This document shows positions 1 to 7,762 of a stretch of 14,272 bases of DNA, piece by piece; the stretch's first letter is position 1; every line of letters starts with the position of its first letter. This stretch comes from Xanthobacteraceae bacterium. GTDB lineage: Bacteria; Pseudomonadota; Alphaproteobacteria; Rhizobiales; Xanthobacteraceae. Location of the stretch: NCBI GenBank assembly GCA_030039655.1, contig JASHVC010000483.1, positions 1 through 14,272 on the forward strand, given 5' to 3'. The notes below the pieces were generated by a model. That model was not told where the DNA came from, did not search any database, and worked only from the letters and a program-made list of their open reading frames with translations. The translations under genes and the position numbers were made by a program.

Positions 1-18
1 ATTGCCGCGGAAAGCCTG

Positions 19-3000
19 ATGGAACGGTCGTTCAAGAAAGAAGTCGACGCGTTGCGCCTGGGCGCCGGCCAGGTGTTTCGCGGCGAGGGCATCCTGGCGG
101 TCACCAAGGCGCTGCTGCAGTCCGGCGTAAGCTATGTGGGTGGCTACCAGGGCGCGCCGGTGTCGCACCTGCTCGACGTGATGGTGGATGCCGAGGACCT
201 GCTGGCCGATCTCGGCGTGCACGTCGAAACCTGCACCAATGAGGCTTCGGCCGCAGCCATGCTGGGCGCCTCGATCAATTATCCGCTGCGCGGCGCGGTA
301 ACGTGGAAATCCATCGTCGGCACCAATGTGGCCGCCGATGCGCTGTCGAATCTCGCCTCGCCCGGCGTCATCGGCGGCGCTCTCATCGTGCTGGGCGAGG
401 ACTACGGTGAAGGCGCAAGCGTCATTCAGGAGCGCTCCTACGCCTACGCCATGAAATCCTCCATGTGGCTGCTCGATCCGCGGCCCGATCTGCCGACCAT
501 CGTGCGCATGGTCGAGCAGGGCTTCGAGCTTTCCGAGGCGAGCCATGCGCCCGTGATGCTCGATTTGCGCGTGCGTGCCTGCCATGTCACGGGCGAGTTC
601 GTCGCCAAGGACAACAAGAGCGGCGCCTATAGCGGCCGCCACCGGCTCAGTGGCCCGCCGCGCTTCGAATACGGCAAGCTCGCCCATCCGCCGGTGATCT
701 TCACCCAGGAGCGGCTGAAGATCGAAGAGCGGCTCCCAGCCGCGCAGAAATTTGTTCGCGAGCAAAAGCTCAACGAGTTCATTCCGGGCGACATCAGTGA
801 GATCGGCATCATCGTTCTCGGCGGCCTCACCAACGGGCTCCTGCGCGCGTTGGGTCGGCTAGATCTTGCAGATCTCTACGGCGCTTCGCGCATTCCGATC
901 TACGTGCTCAACGTCGCTTACCCGCTGGTGCCCGAGGAAGTGAAGGAGTTCTGCATCGGCAAGCGCGCCGTGCTGGTCGTGGAGGAAGGCTCGCCCGACT
1001 ACGTCGAGCAGCAAATCAACGTCATCCTGCGCGGCGTCGACATTTCGACACGCGTTCTCGGCAAGGGGTGTCTGCCGCGCAGTGGCGATTACACCTCGGA
1101 AGTATTTTTGCGCGGCATCGCGGCGTTCCTGAAAGAGACGCTCCCCGGCGGCGTCGATGCCGATGCCGTTGCGGCGAGAGCGGACCAAATGCTCTCGCAT
1201 AAGCCGGCCGTCGCGGCGGCTGTCGGCGATATTCCTCCGCGTCCGCCGAATTTCTGCACTGGTTGTCCGGAACGGCCGGTCTTTACCGCCATCAAGCTCG
1301 CACAACGCGAGATCGGCCCGACCCACATCAGCGCCGATATCGGCTGCCATTCGTTTGCGACCTTCGCGCCGTTCTCGCTCGGCAATTCGATCCTCGGCTA
1401 CGGGATGTCGCTGGCCAGCGCTGCGGCGGTCACGCCGAACATGGAAAAGCGCCCGATCGCCGTGATGGGCGACGGCGGGTTCTGGCACAACGGCGTCATC
1501 ACCGGAGTCGCCTCCAACGTCTTCAACAAGGGCGACGGCGTTCTCATCGTGATGCAGAACGGCTACGCGTCCGCCACCGGCCAGCAATATTTGCCATCGA
1601 GCAAAGCCAACCGCAGTGGCACACCCACCGGCATCAGCATCGAAAAGACCTTGCGCTCGCTCGGCGTCAAATGGCTGCGCACGGTGCGTACCTACAGCGT
1701 CGCCAAGATGACGGCGACCCTGAAGGAGGCGATGCGCACCGCCGAGCAGGGGCTCAAGGTCATCATCGCCGACGGCGAATGCATGCTGGCGCGGCAACGC
1801 CGGCTGCGCGTGGAGAACTCCGAGAAGCTCAAGCGTGGCGAGCGCATAGTGACGACGCGCTTTGGCGTCGACGATGAAATCTGCACCGGTGATCACTCTT
1901 GCATCCGGCTGTCTGGATGTCCGTCGCTCACGGTCAAGCCCAACCCGGACCCACTGCGCAGCGATCCAGTGGCCGCCGTGATCGAAAGCTGCGTCGGCTG
2001 CGGGCTGTGCGGCGAGGTCGCGCACGCGGCCGTTCTCTGCCCGTCGTTCTACCGCGTCGATGTCATCAGCAATCCGACCTGGTGGGACCGCAAGCTCTTT
2101 GATTTGCGCAGCCGTGCCATTGGTTGGCTGCGCGGCACTTCTTCTCCCTCTCCCCAAGGGGGAGAGGGCGGGGTGAGGGGGCTCGGGCCTGTCGGCGAAT
2201 CTCAAGGCGGCGAGTCCCGAACGCCCTCACCCCAACCCTCTCCCCTGCGGGGAGAGGGTGTTCGCATCACCGATCTAAAGACGAACGTACGTCCTCTAAC
2301 GATCCTGATCGCCGCGCTGGGCGGCGAGGGCGGTGGTGTGCTCACCGACTGGATCGTTGCCGCGGCCGCGAGCCAAAATTTTCCGGTGCAGTCGACGTCG
2401 ATTCCCGGCGTGGCGCAGCGTACGGGGGCGACCACCTATCACGTCGAGTTTGTTCCCAAAGCATTCGCCGCGGCGGACGCACGTCCGATCCTGACGCTGG
2501 CGCCCGGGGTCGGCGATGTCGATCTCGTGGTGGCCAGCGAACTCATGGAGGCGGGCCGCGCGATCGCGGGCGGCTTTGTCACGCCGAATCGCACAATGAC
2601 AATCGCGTCCACCAGCCGCTCCTATTTGGTGGTGGAGAAGATGGCGATGGGTGATGGCCGCTACGATCAACAGCGGCTCATTCAGGCGGTGCAAAAAAAT
2701 TCGAAGGATGCGCTGCTGCTCGATCTCGAGGCGATCGCGCGCCAGTCCGGCGCCATGATCAACGCCGTGATGCTCGGCGTCATCGCGGCCGCCGGGGCGC
2801 TGCCGATACCGGCCGAAGCGTTCGAGGCGGCGATCCGCGCCGACGGCAAGGCGGTCGACGCTAACTTGCGAGGTTTCCGCGCCGGGTTCGCAGCGACCCG
2901 GAGTGGCGCACGCGCGGAGTCAATTCCCGGCAAACGCACTCGCGCGGCGGCTTCTTCGCCCGCCGAGCTGGAAAGCGCGATCACTCAGATGCCGGAAGCC

Positions 3001-3807
3001 GCGCGAGCCTTCATGACCGAAGGTGTGCGCCGCCTCGCGGCTTATCAGGACATTGCTTATGCGCGCCTGTATCTCGACCGTCTCAAGCCGCTCCGCGATG
3101 CGGACGTGAAGGCTGGTGCTGACGGACGGTTGCTGGCGGAGGCGGCGCGCCATCTCGCGGTGCGCATGTCTTACGAGGACGTGATCCGCGTCGCGCAAGC
3201 CAAGATCGATCCGGCGCGCCTGAGCCGCGTCATCGCGCAATTGGGCGTCAAGCCGGAGCAGCCGTACAGCGTCACCGAGTTTCTCAAACCCGGTGTTGAT
3301 GAGTTCTGCTCGGTGCTGCCACCGTGGCTGGCGCGGCCCATTCTCGCCTTTGCCGAACGGCACGCAGGCTTTGCCCGCACCCATTGGGCCATGGAGCTGA
3401 ACACGGCCTCGATCTTCGGCTATCTGCGCTTTGCAACCCTGGCGAAGCTGCGCTCGTGGCGGCCCAAGACGTATCGTTTCCAGGAGGAGCAGAAAGCAAT
3501 CACCGCGTGGCTGCGTCAAGTCGCTGAAGCCGCGCCGCTGTCGGCCGAACTTGCGATCGAAATCACCGAGTGCGCCCGCCTCATCAAAGGCTATGGCGAC
3601 ACCCACAAGCGCGGCTCTGCGAATTACCGGGTGATTGAGACCGAGCTGATGCTTCCCGCGCTTGCCGGCAGCATGCCGCCACGCCAGGCCGCCGAGGCGA
3701 TCGCCAACGCGCGCACGGCGGCGCTGCTCGATCCAGAAGGCGAAGCCTTATCCAAGTGTATAGTCGCAATTCATTCCCAATCGAGCCATAGGATCGCTGC
3801 GGAATAA
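19..3807 (+). CDS. Fused indolepyruvate:ferredoxin oxidoreductase-type enzyme (alpha + beta + C-terminal helical domain)
   Basis: Cytoplasmic thiamine-diphosphate/iron-sulfur enzyme expected to decarboxylate aryl or branched 2-oxoacids to acyl-CoA with ferredoxin-type electron transfer. Seen in order: a pyrimidine-binding TPP domain (about residues 20-200, with Glu75 in NEASA, the likely activating Glu); a TPP/Mg domain with FCTGCPER (412-419) and MGDGGFW (483-489); a cysteine-rich Fe-S segment (C622, C628, C634, C658, C661, C664, C674); a Pro/Gly-rich linker (about 707-750); a beta-subunit-like domain starting near 757 with LGGEGGG (767-773); and a helical C-terminal region (about 985-1240) resembling the DUF6537 domain of this family. 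At 1262 aa it is longer than I recall for such fusions (about 1150-1190), largely because of the linker, which is encoded by a palindromic repeat. The ATG at 19 has GGAAAG just upstream, but the frame stays open to the window edge, so a start further upstream is possible. The true substrate is unknown. Confidence 0.93.
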   Translation: MERSFKKEVDALRLGAGQVFRGEGILAVTKALLQSGVSYVGGYQGAPVSHLLDVMVDAEDLLADLGVHVETCTNEASAAAMLGASINYPLRGAVTWKSIVGTNVAADALSNLASPGVIGGALIVLGEDYGEGASVIQERSYAYAMKSSMWLLDPRPDLPTIVRMVEQGFELSEASHAPVMLDLRVRACHVTGEFVAKDNKSGAYSGRHRLSGPPRFEYGKLAHPPVIFTQERLKIEERLPAAQKFVREQKLNEFIPGDISEIGIIVLGGLTNGLLRALGRLDLADLYGASRIPIYVLNVAYPLVPEEVKEFCIGKRAVLVVEEGSPDYVEQQINVILRGVDISTRVLGKGCLPRSGDYTSEVFLRGIAAFLKETLPGGVDADAVAARADQMLSHKPAVAAAVGDIPPRPPNFCTGCPERPVFTAIKLAQREIGPTHISADIGCHSFATFAPFSLGNSILGYGMSLASAAAVTPNMEKRPIAVMGDGGFWHNGVITGVASNVFNKGDGVLIVMQNGYASATGQQYLPSSKANRSGTPTGISIEKTLRSLGVKWLRTVRTYSVAKMTATLKEAMRTAEQGLKVIIADGECMLARQRRLRVENSEKLKRGERIVTTRFGVDDEICTGDHSCIRLSGCPSLTVKPNPDPLRSDPVAAVIESCVGCGLCGEVAHAAVLCPSFYRVDVISNPTWWDRKLFDLRSRAIGWLRGTSSPSPQGGEGGVRGLGPVGESQGGESRTPSPQPSPLRGEGVRITDLKTNVRPLTILIAALGGEGGGVLTDWIVAAAASQNFPVQSTSIPGVAQRTGATTYHVEFVPKAFAAADARPILTLAPGVGDVDLVVASELMEAGRAIAGGFVTPNRTMTIASTSRSYLVVEKMAMGDGRYDQQRLIQAVQKNSKDALLLDLEAIARQSGAMINAVMLGVIAAAGALPIPAEAFEAAIRADGKAVDANLRGFRAGFAATRSGARAESIPGKRTRAAASSPAELESAITQMPEAARAFMTEGVRRLAAYQDIAYARLYLDRLKPLRDADVKAGADGRLLAEAARHLAVRMSYEDVIRVAQAKIDPARLSRVIAQLGVKPEQPYSVTEFLKPGVDEFCSVLPPWLARPILAFAERHAGFARTHWAMELNTASIFGYLRFATLAKLRSWRPKTYRFQEEQKAITAWLRQVAEAAPLSAELAIEITECARLIKGYGDTHKRGSANYRVIETELMLPALAGSMPPRQAAEAIANARTAALLDPEGEALSKCIVAIHSQSSHRIAAE
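2146..2258. repeat. REP-like double palindrome inserted in frame in a coding sequence
   Basis: Two near-identical hairpins lie head to head. The first pairs CCCTCTCCCC (2146-2155) with GGGGAGAGGG (2159-2168) across a 3-base loop. The second pairs the same arms at 2236-2245 and 2249-2258, also with a 3-base loop. Outside these, GGGGTGAGGG (2170-2179) is the exact complement of CCCTCACCCC (2224-2233), so the whole unit is one large imperfect palindrome. From memory, repeats with this core occur in many copies between genes in rhizobial and other proteobacterial genomes; I could not check copy number here. It adds roughly 45 Ser/Pro/Gly/Glu-rich residues to the oxidoreductase without a stop codon or frame change. 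Confidence 0.9.
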
Positions 3808-3818
3808 AAGGCCGCTGC

Positions 3819-3846
3819 CGCCCCGGCGAAACGCTGGGGCGCTTTA
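3819..3846 (+). terminator. Probable intrinsic terminator after the oxidoreductase gene
   Basis: A 10-bp stem (3819-3828 with 3832-3841, one G-U pair) and an AAA loop start 11 bases after the stop codon at 3807. Only a short run, CTTT, follows, so termination may be partial. It separates the oxidoreductase from the secreted hydrolase gene. Confidence 0.55.
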
Positions 3847-3863
3847 ACAACAGAGGGTCGCAT

Positions 3864-5069
3864 ATGGCCGATCGCATCGCGGACGCACCGCGCTCACTTC
3901 ATCTGCTTGTTCGTGCGCTGGCGATGTTTTGCTTCGTTGGAATTTGCTTCGACAGCACTGGTGTGCTGGCGCAATCGTCGTTCTATCGTGCTCCACCCCA
4001 GGACATCGCAGGCCGGCCCGGCGCGCTCATCCGGCAAGAGCCGATGGGCTTGAACGCGCCGTCCGGCGCATCCGTGGTGCGCGTGCTGTACCGTTCGACT
4101 GGCCTACACGACGAGCCGATCCCGGTGTCCGGCGCCGTCATCATCCCGCCCGGTCCAATGCCCCCCGAAGGCCGGCCCATCGTCGCCTGGGCGCATCCGA
4201 CCACGGGCGTGGTGCCCCGCTGCGCGCCGTCCATGGCGATGTTTCTCATCCAGCAAATTCAAGGCGTGCGCGAAATGGTGGAGCGCGGTTACATCGTAAC
4301 CGCGACGGATTATCCGGGGCTCGGCACGCCGGAAACGCATCCGTATCTGGTGGGCGAGAGCGAGGCGCGCGCGGTGCTCGATTCGGTGCGTGCGGCGCGC
4401 GAACTGACCGGAGCGCCGGCGCGTTTTGCCGTGTGGGGACATTCGCAGGGCGGGCAGGCCGCTTTGTTCACCGGCATGATGGCAAAGAGTTACGCGCCGG
4501 AGCTTGATCTTGTGGGCGTCGCCGCTGCCGCCCCCGCGACCGAGCTTGAGACGCTTCTTGCCGAAGACATCGACACCAGCGGAGGCCGCAATCTCACCGC
4601 CATGACGCTATGGTCGTGGTCGCGCGTTTTTAACGCGCCGATCGATCGCGTCGTCGAGCCCTACGCCATGGCGGTTGTCGAACGCCTCGCCGGTGAATGT
4701 ATCGAGTCGATTTACGACATCGTGCGGCGGCGTGCCCCCACGCGCTCGCTGGAGCAGGCATTCCTGGCGCAGCAGGATTTCTACCGAACCGAGCCGTGGT
4801 ATTCCCTGATGACGAAAAACACGCCCAGCACCTTGCCGCCGCATATCCCGGTGTTTCTGGCGCAAGGCGGCAAAGATGGACTCGTGCGACCGCAGGTCAC
4901 GCAGAGCTATATGAAACGGCTGTGCGCTGCCGGAAGCAAGGTCCAGTGGTTTTTCATGCCGAACGTGAACCACGGGTTTGCGGCGCATAACAGCGCCTCC
5001 CTCGCGGTTCAGTGGATGTCCGATCGATTTGCCGGCGCCGGCCCGCCGAACGACTGCAATAGCGGGTGA
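3864..5069 (+). CDS. Secreted alpha/beta hydrolase, secretory-lipase-like
   Basis: A 401-residue exported esterase or lipase candidate. The N-terminus has Arg residues, a hydrophobic stretch (about 17-35) and LAQSS, consistent with a signal peptide cut near residue 37. The catalytic triad is readable: nucleophile Ser194 in GHSQGG (192-197), Asp338 in GGKDG (335-339) and His370 in NHGF (369-372). A conserved-looking WAHPTTG precedes ATDYPGLG, the arrangement I associate with the LIP-type secretory lipase family, whose members hydrolyse acylglycerols or other esters outside the cytoplasm. The ATG at 3864 has AGAGGG six bases upstream. The gene follows a probable terminator, so it likely has its own promoter. 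Its substrate cannot be inferred, and a general esterase or feruloyl-esterase-like role is equally possible. Confidence 0.87.
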   Translation: MADRIADAPRSLHLLVRALAMFCFVGICFDSTGVLAQSSFYRAPPQDIAGRPGALIRQEPMGLNAPSGASVVRVLYRSTGLHDEPIPVSGAVIIPPGPMPPEGRPIVAWAHPTTGVVPRCAPSMAMFLIQQIQGVREMVERGYIVTATDYPGLGTPETHPYLVGESEARAVLDSVRAARELTGAPARFAVWGHSQGGQAALFTGMMAKSYAPELDLVGVAAAAPATELETLLAEDIDTSGGRNLTAMTLWSWSRVFNAPIDRVVEPYAMAVVERLAGECIESIYDIVRRRAPTRSLEQAFLAQQDFYRTEPWYSLMTKNTPSTLPPHIPVFLAQGGKDGLVRPQVTQSYMKRLCAAGSKVQWFFMPNVNHGFAAHNSASLAVQWMSDRFAGAGPPNDCNSG

Positions 5070-5138
5070 GGAACAAAGGGATCTGCTCCGCCACTTCTGT
5101 TGAGCCGCCGGCGCGCGCTGGAGAAAGCCAAAGCGGAA

Positions 5139-5168
5139 TTGCGCCGGCAGTTCGGCCGGGCGTAGTAT
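5139..5168 (+). promoter_or_regulatory. Weak candidate sigma70 promoter for the dioxygenase gene
   Basis: TTGCGC (5139-5144) and TAGTAT (5163-5168) are separated by 18 bases and lie 23 bases before the chosen start codon at 5192. Each box has about two mismatches to consensus. The gap of 122 bases after the lipase gene makes a separate promoter plausible, but read-through is equally possible. Confidence 0.25.
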
Positions 5169-5191
5169 TCATCGGTTGCTGGAGAGAACCG

Positions 5192-6067
5192 ATGGAAACC
5201 ACAGCCCAATCCGCGACGCCAAACACTCGGCGTTCATCCGATACGATGCAGACCCGGCCGCTGTCGCCCGCGCTCGGCGCCGAGATCGTGGGCGTCGATC
5301 TCAGCGAGCCGATCAGCGACGAGCTGTTCGCCAAGATTCAGGATTGCTGGCACCAGAACCTCGTCGTGCTGTTCCGCGACCAGCACTTGAGCGAGGCGGA
5401 TCAGGTCCGCTTTGCCGAACGTTTTGGTCCACTGGCGATCAGCCACACCCGCCGCTACACCACGGCCAATCCGGCCGTGATGATCATTTCCAACATTCGC
5501 GAGAACGGCAAGCAGATCGGCGCCTTGCCGGATGGCGAAATGCAGTTTCATTCCGATCAGTGCTATCAGGAAAAGCCCGCCATGGCCTCGATGCTGTACG
5601 CCATCGAGATTCCCGGCGTGGGCGGCAACACGCTGTTTGCCAACGCCTACAAGGCTTACGAGACCTTGAGCGACGACATCAAGCGCCGCCTCGACGGCCG
5701 CAAGGCCATGCACGCCTACGACTACGATGCGGCGTCAATGAAACGCGGCACCCGCATCAAGGAGGGCGTGCCGCATTTCGCCCATCCGGCCGTGCGCACC
5801 CATCCGGCGACGGGCCGCAAAGCGCTTTACGTCAACCGGCTGATGACCATCGGCATCGAAGGCTTGCCGGAAGCCGAGAGCGATGAGTTGTTGAACGTCC
5901 TGTTCGCGCACCAGGAGAACCCGGCGTTCATCTACGAGCACGTCTGGCGCGTGAACGATCTGCTGATGTGGGACAATCGCTGTGCGCTGCACGCCCGCAG
6001 CGACTTCAGTTCCGACGAGCGCCGGTTGATGCGCCGGGTGACAGTGTTGGGCGAACGGCCGGTCTGA
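5192..6067 (+). CDS. TauD/TfdA-family 2-oxoglutarate-dependent Fe(II) dioxygenase
   Basis: A 291-residue cytoplasmic oxygenase, the usual length for the family, which couples 2-oxoglutarate decarboxylation to hydroxylation of a small substrate such as taurine, alkyl sulfates or aryloxyacetates. The iron facial triad is visible: His120 and Asp122 in FHSDQ, and His267 in LHAR. The C-terminal RRLMRR supplies the 2-oxoglutarate arginine (R278 by analogy with TauD Arg266) and R282 at the position of the TauD sulfonate-binding arginine. The N-terminal LGAEIVGVDL motif is also typical. The frame is open from a GTG at 5066 that overlaps the lipase stop, but the extra 42 residues look non-homologous. 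I chose the ATG at 5192 because GGAGAG sits five bases upstream. The substrate is not determined; a TauD, TfdA or alkylsulfatase assignment would be a guess. Confidence 0.92.
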   Translation: METTAQSATPNTRRSSDTMQTRPLSPALGAEIVGVDLSEPISDELFAKIQDCWHQNLVVLFRDQHLSEADQVRFAERFGPLAISHTRRYTTANPAVMIISNIRENGKQIGALPDGEMQFHSDQCYQEKPAMASMLYAIEIPGVGGNTLFANAYKAYETLSDDIKRRLDGRKAMHAYDYDAASMKRGTRIKEGVPHFAHPAVRTHPATGRKALYVNRLMTIGIEGLPEAESDELLNVLFAHQENPAFIYEHVWRVNDLLMWDNRCALHARSDFSSDERRLMRRVTVLGERPV

Positions 6068-6086
6068 GCGCCATAACAGATTGAAA

Positions 6087-6272
6087 TTACGCCGCTGGCT
6101 CGAAGGCGCCATCGCCAATCTTCAGTTCGTGATGCTCGCCGCAATGCGGGCAGCGGACGTTGAGCGCAACGAAGCGCAGTCCGGATTCGCCTGACAGATT
6201 CATGTCGGCGCCCTCAAGCCCGGGATCGATCTCCTGCCCGGTCGTTGGACAAGAGAAAATTGGAGCGCCCAT
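6087..6272 (-). CDS. Small zinc-ribbon-like protein of unknown function
   Basis: A 61-residue protein with FSCPTTGQ near the N-terminus (Cys8) and CPHCGEHHEL (Cys41, Cys44, His47, His48), which could bind one zinc ion. The sequence between the two motifs is short and polar. Similar 60-70-residue proteins with a CPTTG...CPHCG pattern are, as I recall, common in Bradyrhizobium-type genomes and have no assigned role. GGGAGG lies about seven bases before the ATG, supporting a real gene despite its size. It converges on the dioxygenase gene with 19 bases between the stops. Nucleic-acid binding or a metal-sensing role would be speculation. Confidence 0.75.
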   Translation of the reverse strand: MGAPIFSCPTTGQEIDPGLEGADMNLSGESGLRFVALNVRCPHCGEHHELKIGDGAFEPAA

Positions 6273-6436
6273 GACAAACCTCCCGGAACCGTCGCCATCG
6301 CCAAGCCACTATCCGCAACCAAGCCACTTCCGCGCAACTTTGTTTATTATTTGGTAAACGGACGCGCTTTTTATGACGGTGCGGCTTGTGTCCCCGATTT
6401 CCACAACGTGCGGCAAGCATGAGCGCGTGGAACCAT

Positions 6437-6452
6437 TGATCTATTTAGATCA
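6437..6452. repeat. Perfect palindrome between ridA-type gene and zinc-ribbon gene
   Basis: TGATCT (6437-6442) and AGATCA (6447-6452) flank ATTT. A second pair, CGCGTG (6424-6429) and CACGCG (6451-6456), can form an alternative stem. It lies in the 212-base gap upstream of the small minus-strand gene and downstream of the RidA-type stop. It could be an operator or a weak bidirectional terminator; no T-run supports the latter. The rest of this gap shows an A+T-rich patch near 6340-6357 but no other feature I can support. Confidence 0.4.
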
Positions 6453-6484
6453 CGCGTAAATGCGGAAAGTTCCAGCTTGTTTTC

Positions 6485-6892
6485 CTATGCTTTTGTCACC
6501 GGACAAAAGAAAGTTCCTTCGACCTCGACCACGTCGTCCTGGTTAAGCCGGCTGACTTCCACGATTGTGCGCGGCGGATAAGGTCCGCCGCCCCAGAGTT
6601 CCTCCTGGATTTTGTTCACCAGAGGCCGGTAGCGGCTTATGTCCGTGACGTAGACCACGAGGCGGACGGCGTCGCGCAATCCGCCTCCCGCGGCCTCGAC
6701 GATCGTCCGCATGTTCAAGAAAGCTTGCCGCACGCGCGCCTCGTCGCCCGCCACCAGCGCATTCGTTGCCGGATCGATCCCGCGCATGCCCGCCACATAA
6801 ACAAAATCGCCGGCGCGTACACCGAGGTCCCACGGGCCCGTCGGCTTGATGGCGCCGGGTGGCGAGAGGAGCTCGATATTATCGTTCGGCAT
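6485..6892 (-). CDS. RidA/YjgF/YER057c family protein (enamine/imine deaminase homologue)
   Basis: A 135-residue protein, about the normal RidA length. Family members form cytoplasmic homotrimers that hydrolyse reactive enamine/imine intermediates made by PLP enzymes; other subfamilies act in degradation pathways. The catalytic-type arginine is present in PPRTIVEV (Arg108), as is the glutamate in VEVEG (Glu125). The serine that often precedes the glycine in the VxVSG strand is alanine here (VYVAG), so it may belong to an Rid1-7 subfamily other than archetypal RidA. Two starts are possible: a GTG at 6940 adds 16 residues, but I prefer the ATG at 6892 because the family fold begins soon after and a promoter-like box lies almost on the GTG. 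Neither start has a strong Shine-Dalgarno. It is not evidently in an operon. Confidence 0.88.
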   Translation of the reverse strand: MPNDNIELLSPPGAIKPTGPWDLGVRAGDFVYVAGMRGIDPATNALVAGDEARVRQAFLNMRTIVEAAGGGLRDAVRLVVYVTDISRYRPLVNKIQEELWGGGPYPPRTIVEVSRLNQDDVVEVEGTFFCPVTKA

Positions 6893-6948
6893 TGATGAAA
6901 ACTCGCGTTGGCGGACTGCGCCGATCTCGGTAAAATCCACTAAGCATT

Positions 6949-6960
6949 ATTGTAGACAAT
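6949..6960 (-). promoter_or_regulatory. Operator-like 12-bp palindrome over a -10 box upstream of the RidA-type gene
   Basis: ATTGT-AG-ACAAT is a perfect inverted repeat. Read on the minus strand it contains TACAAT (6954-6949), one base off the sigma70 -10 consensus, placed to start transcription near 6942, about 50 bases before the ATG. No good -35 box is visible. The half-site form resembles operators of GntR-family (FCD-type) repressors; that match is inference. No regulator gene is in the window. Confidence 0.4.
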
Positions 6961-7180
6961 GCAGTCTGCGCTTAGATCTAAAACTGAGACAATACCAAGA
7001 AGCTGGCAGTTTATCAGTTTAACATTGGACGGTCTAAAACAGGCGGGTCATAAGGCCATCAAATAGAATTCAATGTCTTGAAGAAATACGTTGGCAAAAA
7101 GACATCTCGGGCTAAAGGAACCTGCTACTGAAGTTCGCCCGGAGCCTCCGATCATTTCGTCAGCGGTACTTGGGCGATAA
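6961..7180. other. A+T-richer intergenic segment without recognisable gene
   Basis: About 220 bases between the RidA-type promoter region and the 3' end of the membrane-protein gene. I see short open frames only, with no ribosome-binding site, and no strong terminator. Base composition is lower in G+C than the flanking high-G+C blocks. Confidence 0.5.
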
Positions 7181-7762
7181 CTACGCCTCTTCGGGCAACA
7201 ACCGCAGGCGTTTAACGGGAGGAAAGATGAATTTCGCGAGCGCCCCACAGACCAGATACCCCACAATTTGGCGTAGCAATGGGTCCTGTTGGACAGTGGA
7301 GTACACTAATCCAAACTTGGCACCAAGGGCTGGCGCGAACGATGCTACACCGGCAATTACAGATGTGAAGCCGTGGTTGAGTGCTGATTGGTATGCACCA
7401 ACCAAGTCGAAAGCTTGCGACATTGCCGGATGTTCCCAACGTACGTAAACGCTCAGACCGATTGCCACTATGTACGGAACGAGCGCCAGCGAAAGAATCA
7501 GAGAAAGCAATGTGGTGAAGCTAGGAGAAACAAATAGGCCACGCATCGAAGAAAGAAAGGCACCCACACAAAATATGAAGAAAAATATGCTGCTTGCGGT
7601 TACATAATCATATTTGAACCATTGAACGAAGATCGCCATGTATGCCCACGTGGGGATTACCGTCAAAAAAACTAATATAACTCCCCCGATAATGGTGCCA
7701 ACAGCAAATCCAATTATCAATGCTATCGCACTTGGCTTGTTGGGTTCTACGTCGGTCTCCAT
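7181..7762 (-). CDS. Multi-pass membrane protein of unknown function
   Basis: A 193-residue protein I do not recognise. Hydrophobic segments suggest four or five transmembrane helices: about residues 12-37, 54-73, 81-103, possibly 128-150 and 168-183. The N-terminus is short and acidic/polar, and the C-terminus ends in a basic-then-acidic tail (KRLRLLPEEA), probably cytoplasmic. No catalytic motif is visible. I chose the ATG at 7762, with GGGA seven bases upstream; a TTG at 7774 would add four residues. The gene is markedly A+T-rich relative to the window (21 of 60 G+C at 7561-7620), suggesting acquisition or weak codon selection. Its neighbours give no functional clue. The coherent membrane topology supports it being real. 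Confidence 0.62.
   Translation of the reverse strand: METDVEPNKPSAIALIIGFAVGTIIGGVILVFLTVIPTWAYMAIFVQWFKYDYVTASSIFFFIFCVGAFLSSMRGLFVSPSFTTLLSLILSLALVPYIVAIGLSVYVRWEHPAMSQAFDLVGAYQSALNHGFTSVIAGVASFAPALGAKFGLVYSTVQQDPLLRQIVGYLVCGALAKFIFPPVKRLRLLPEEA

Noticed and set aside
859..2205. A 448-codon open frame on the minus strand inside the oxidoreductase gene
   Set aside because: It is fully antisense to a clearly recognisable enzyme, is low-complexity and Arg/Asp/Ala-rich, and arises from high G+C codon bias; part is the translated palindrome.
2124..2654. Plus-strand frame of 176 codons over the REP-like repeat
   Set aside because: It is a shifted frame of the oxidoreductase gene with Arg-rich low-complexity sequence. 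The main frame runs through the repeat without interruption, so there is no frameshifted split gene.
5066..5191. 42-residue N-terminal extension of the dioxygenase from a GTG overlapping the lipase stop
   Set aside because: No ribosome-binding site, no family-like sequence, and a good GGAGAG lies before the ATG at 5192.
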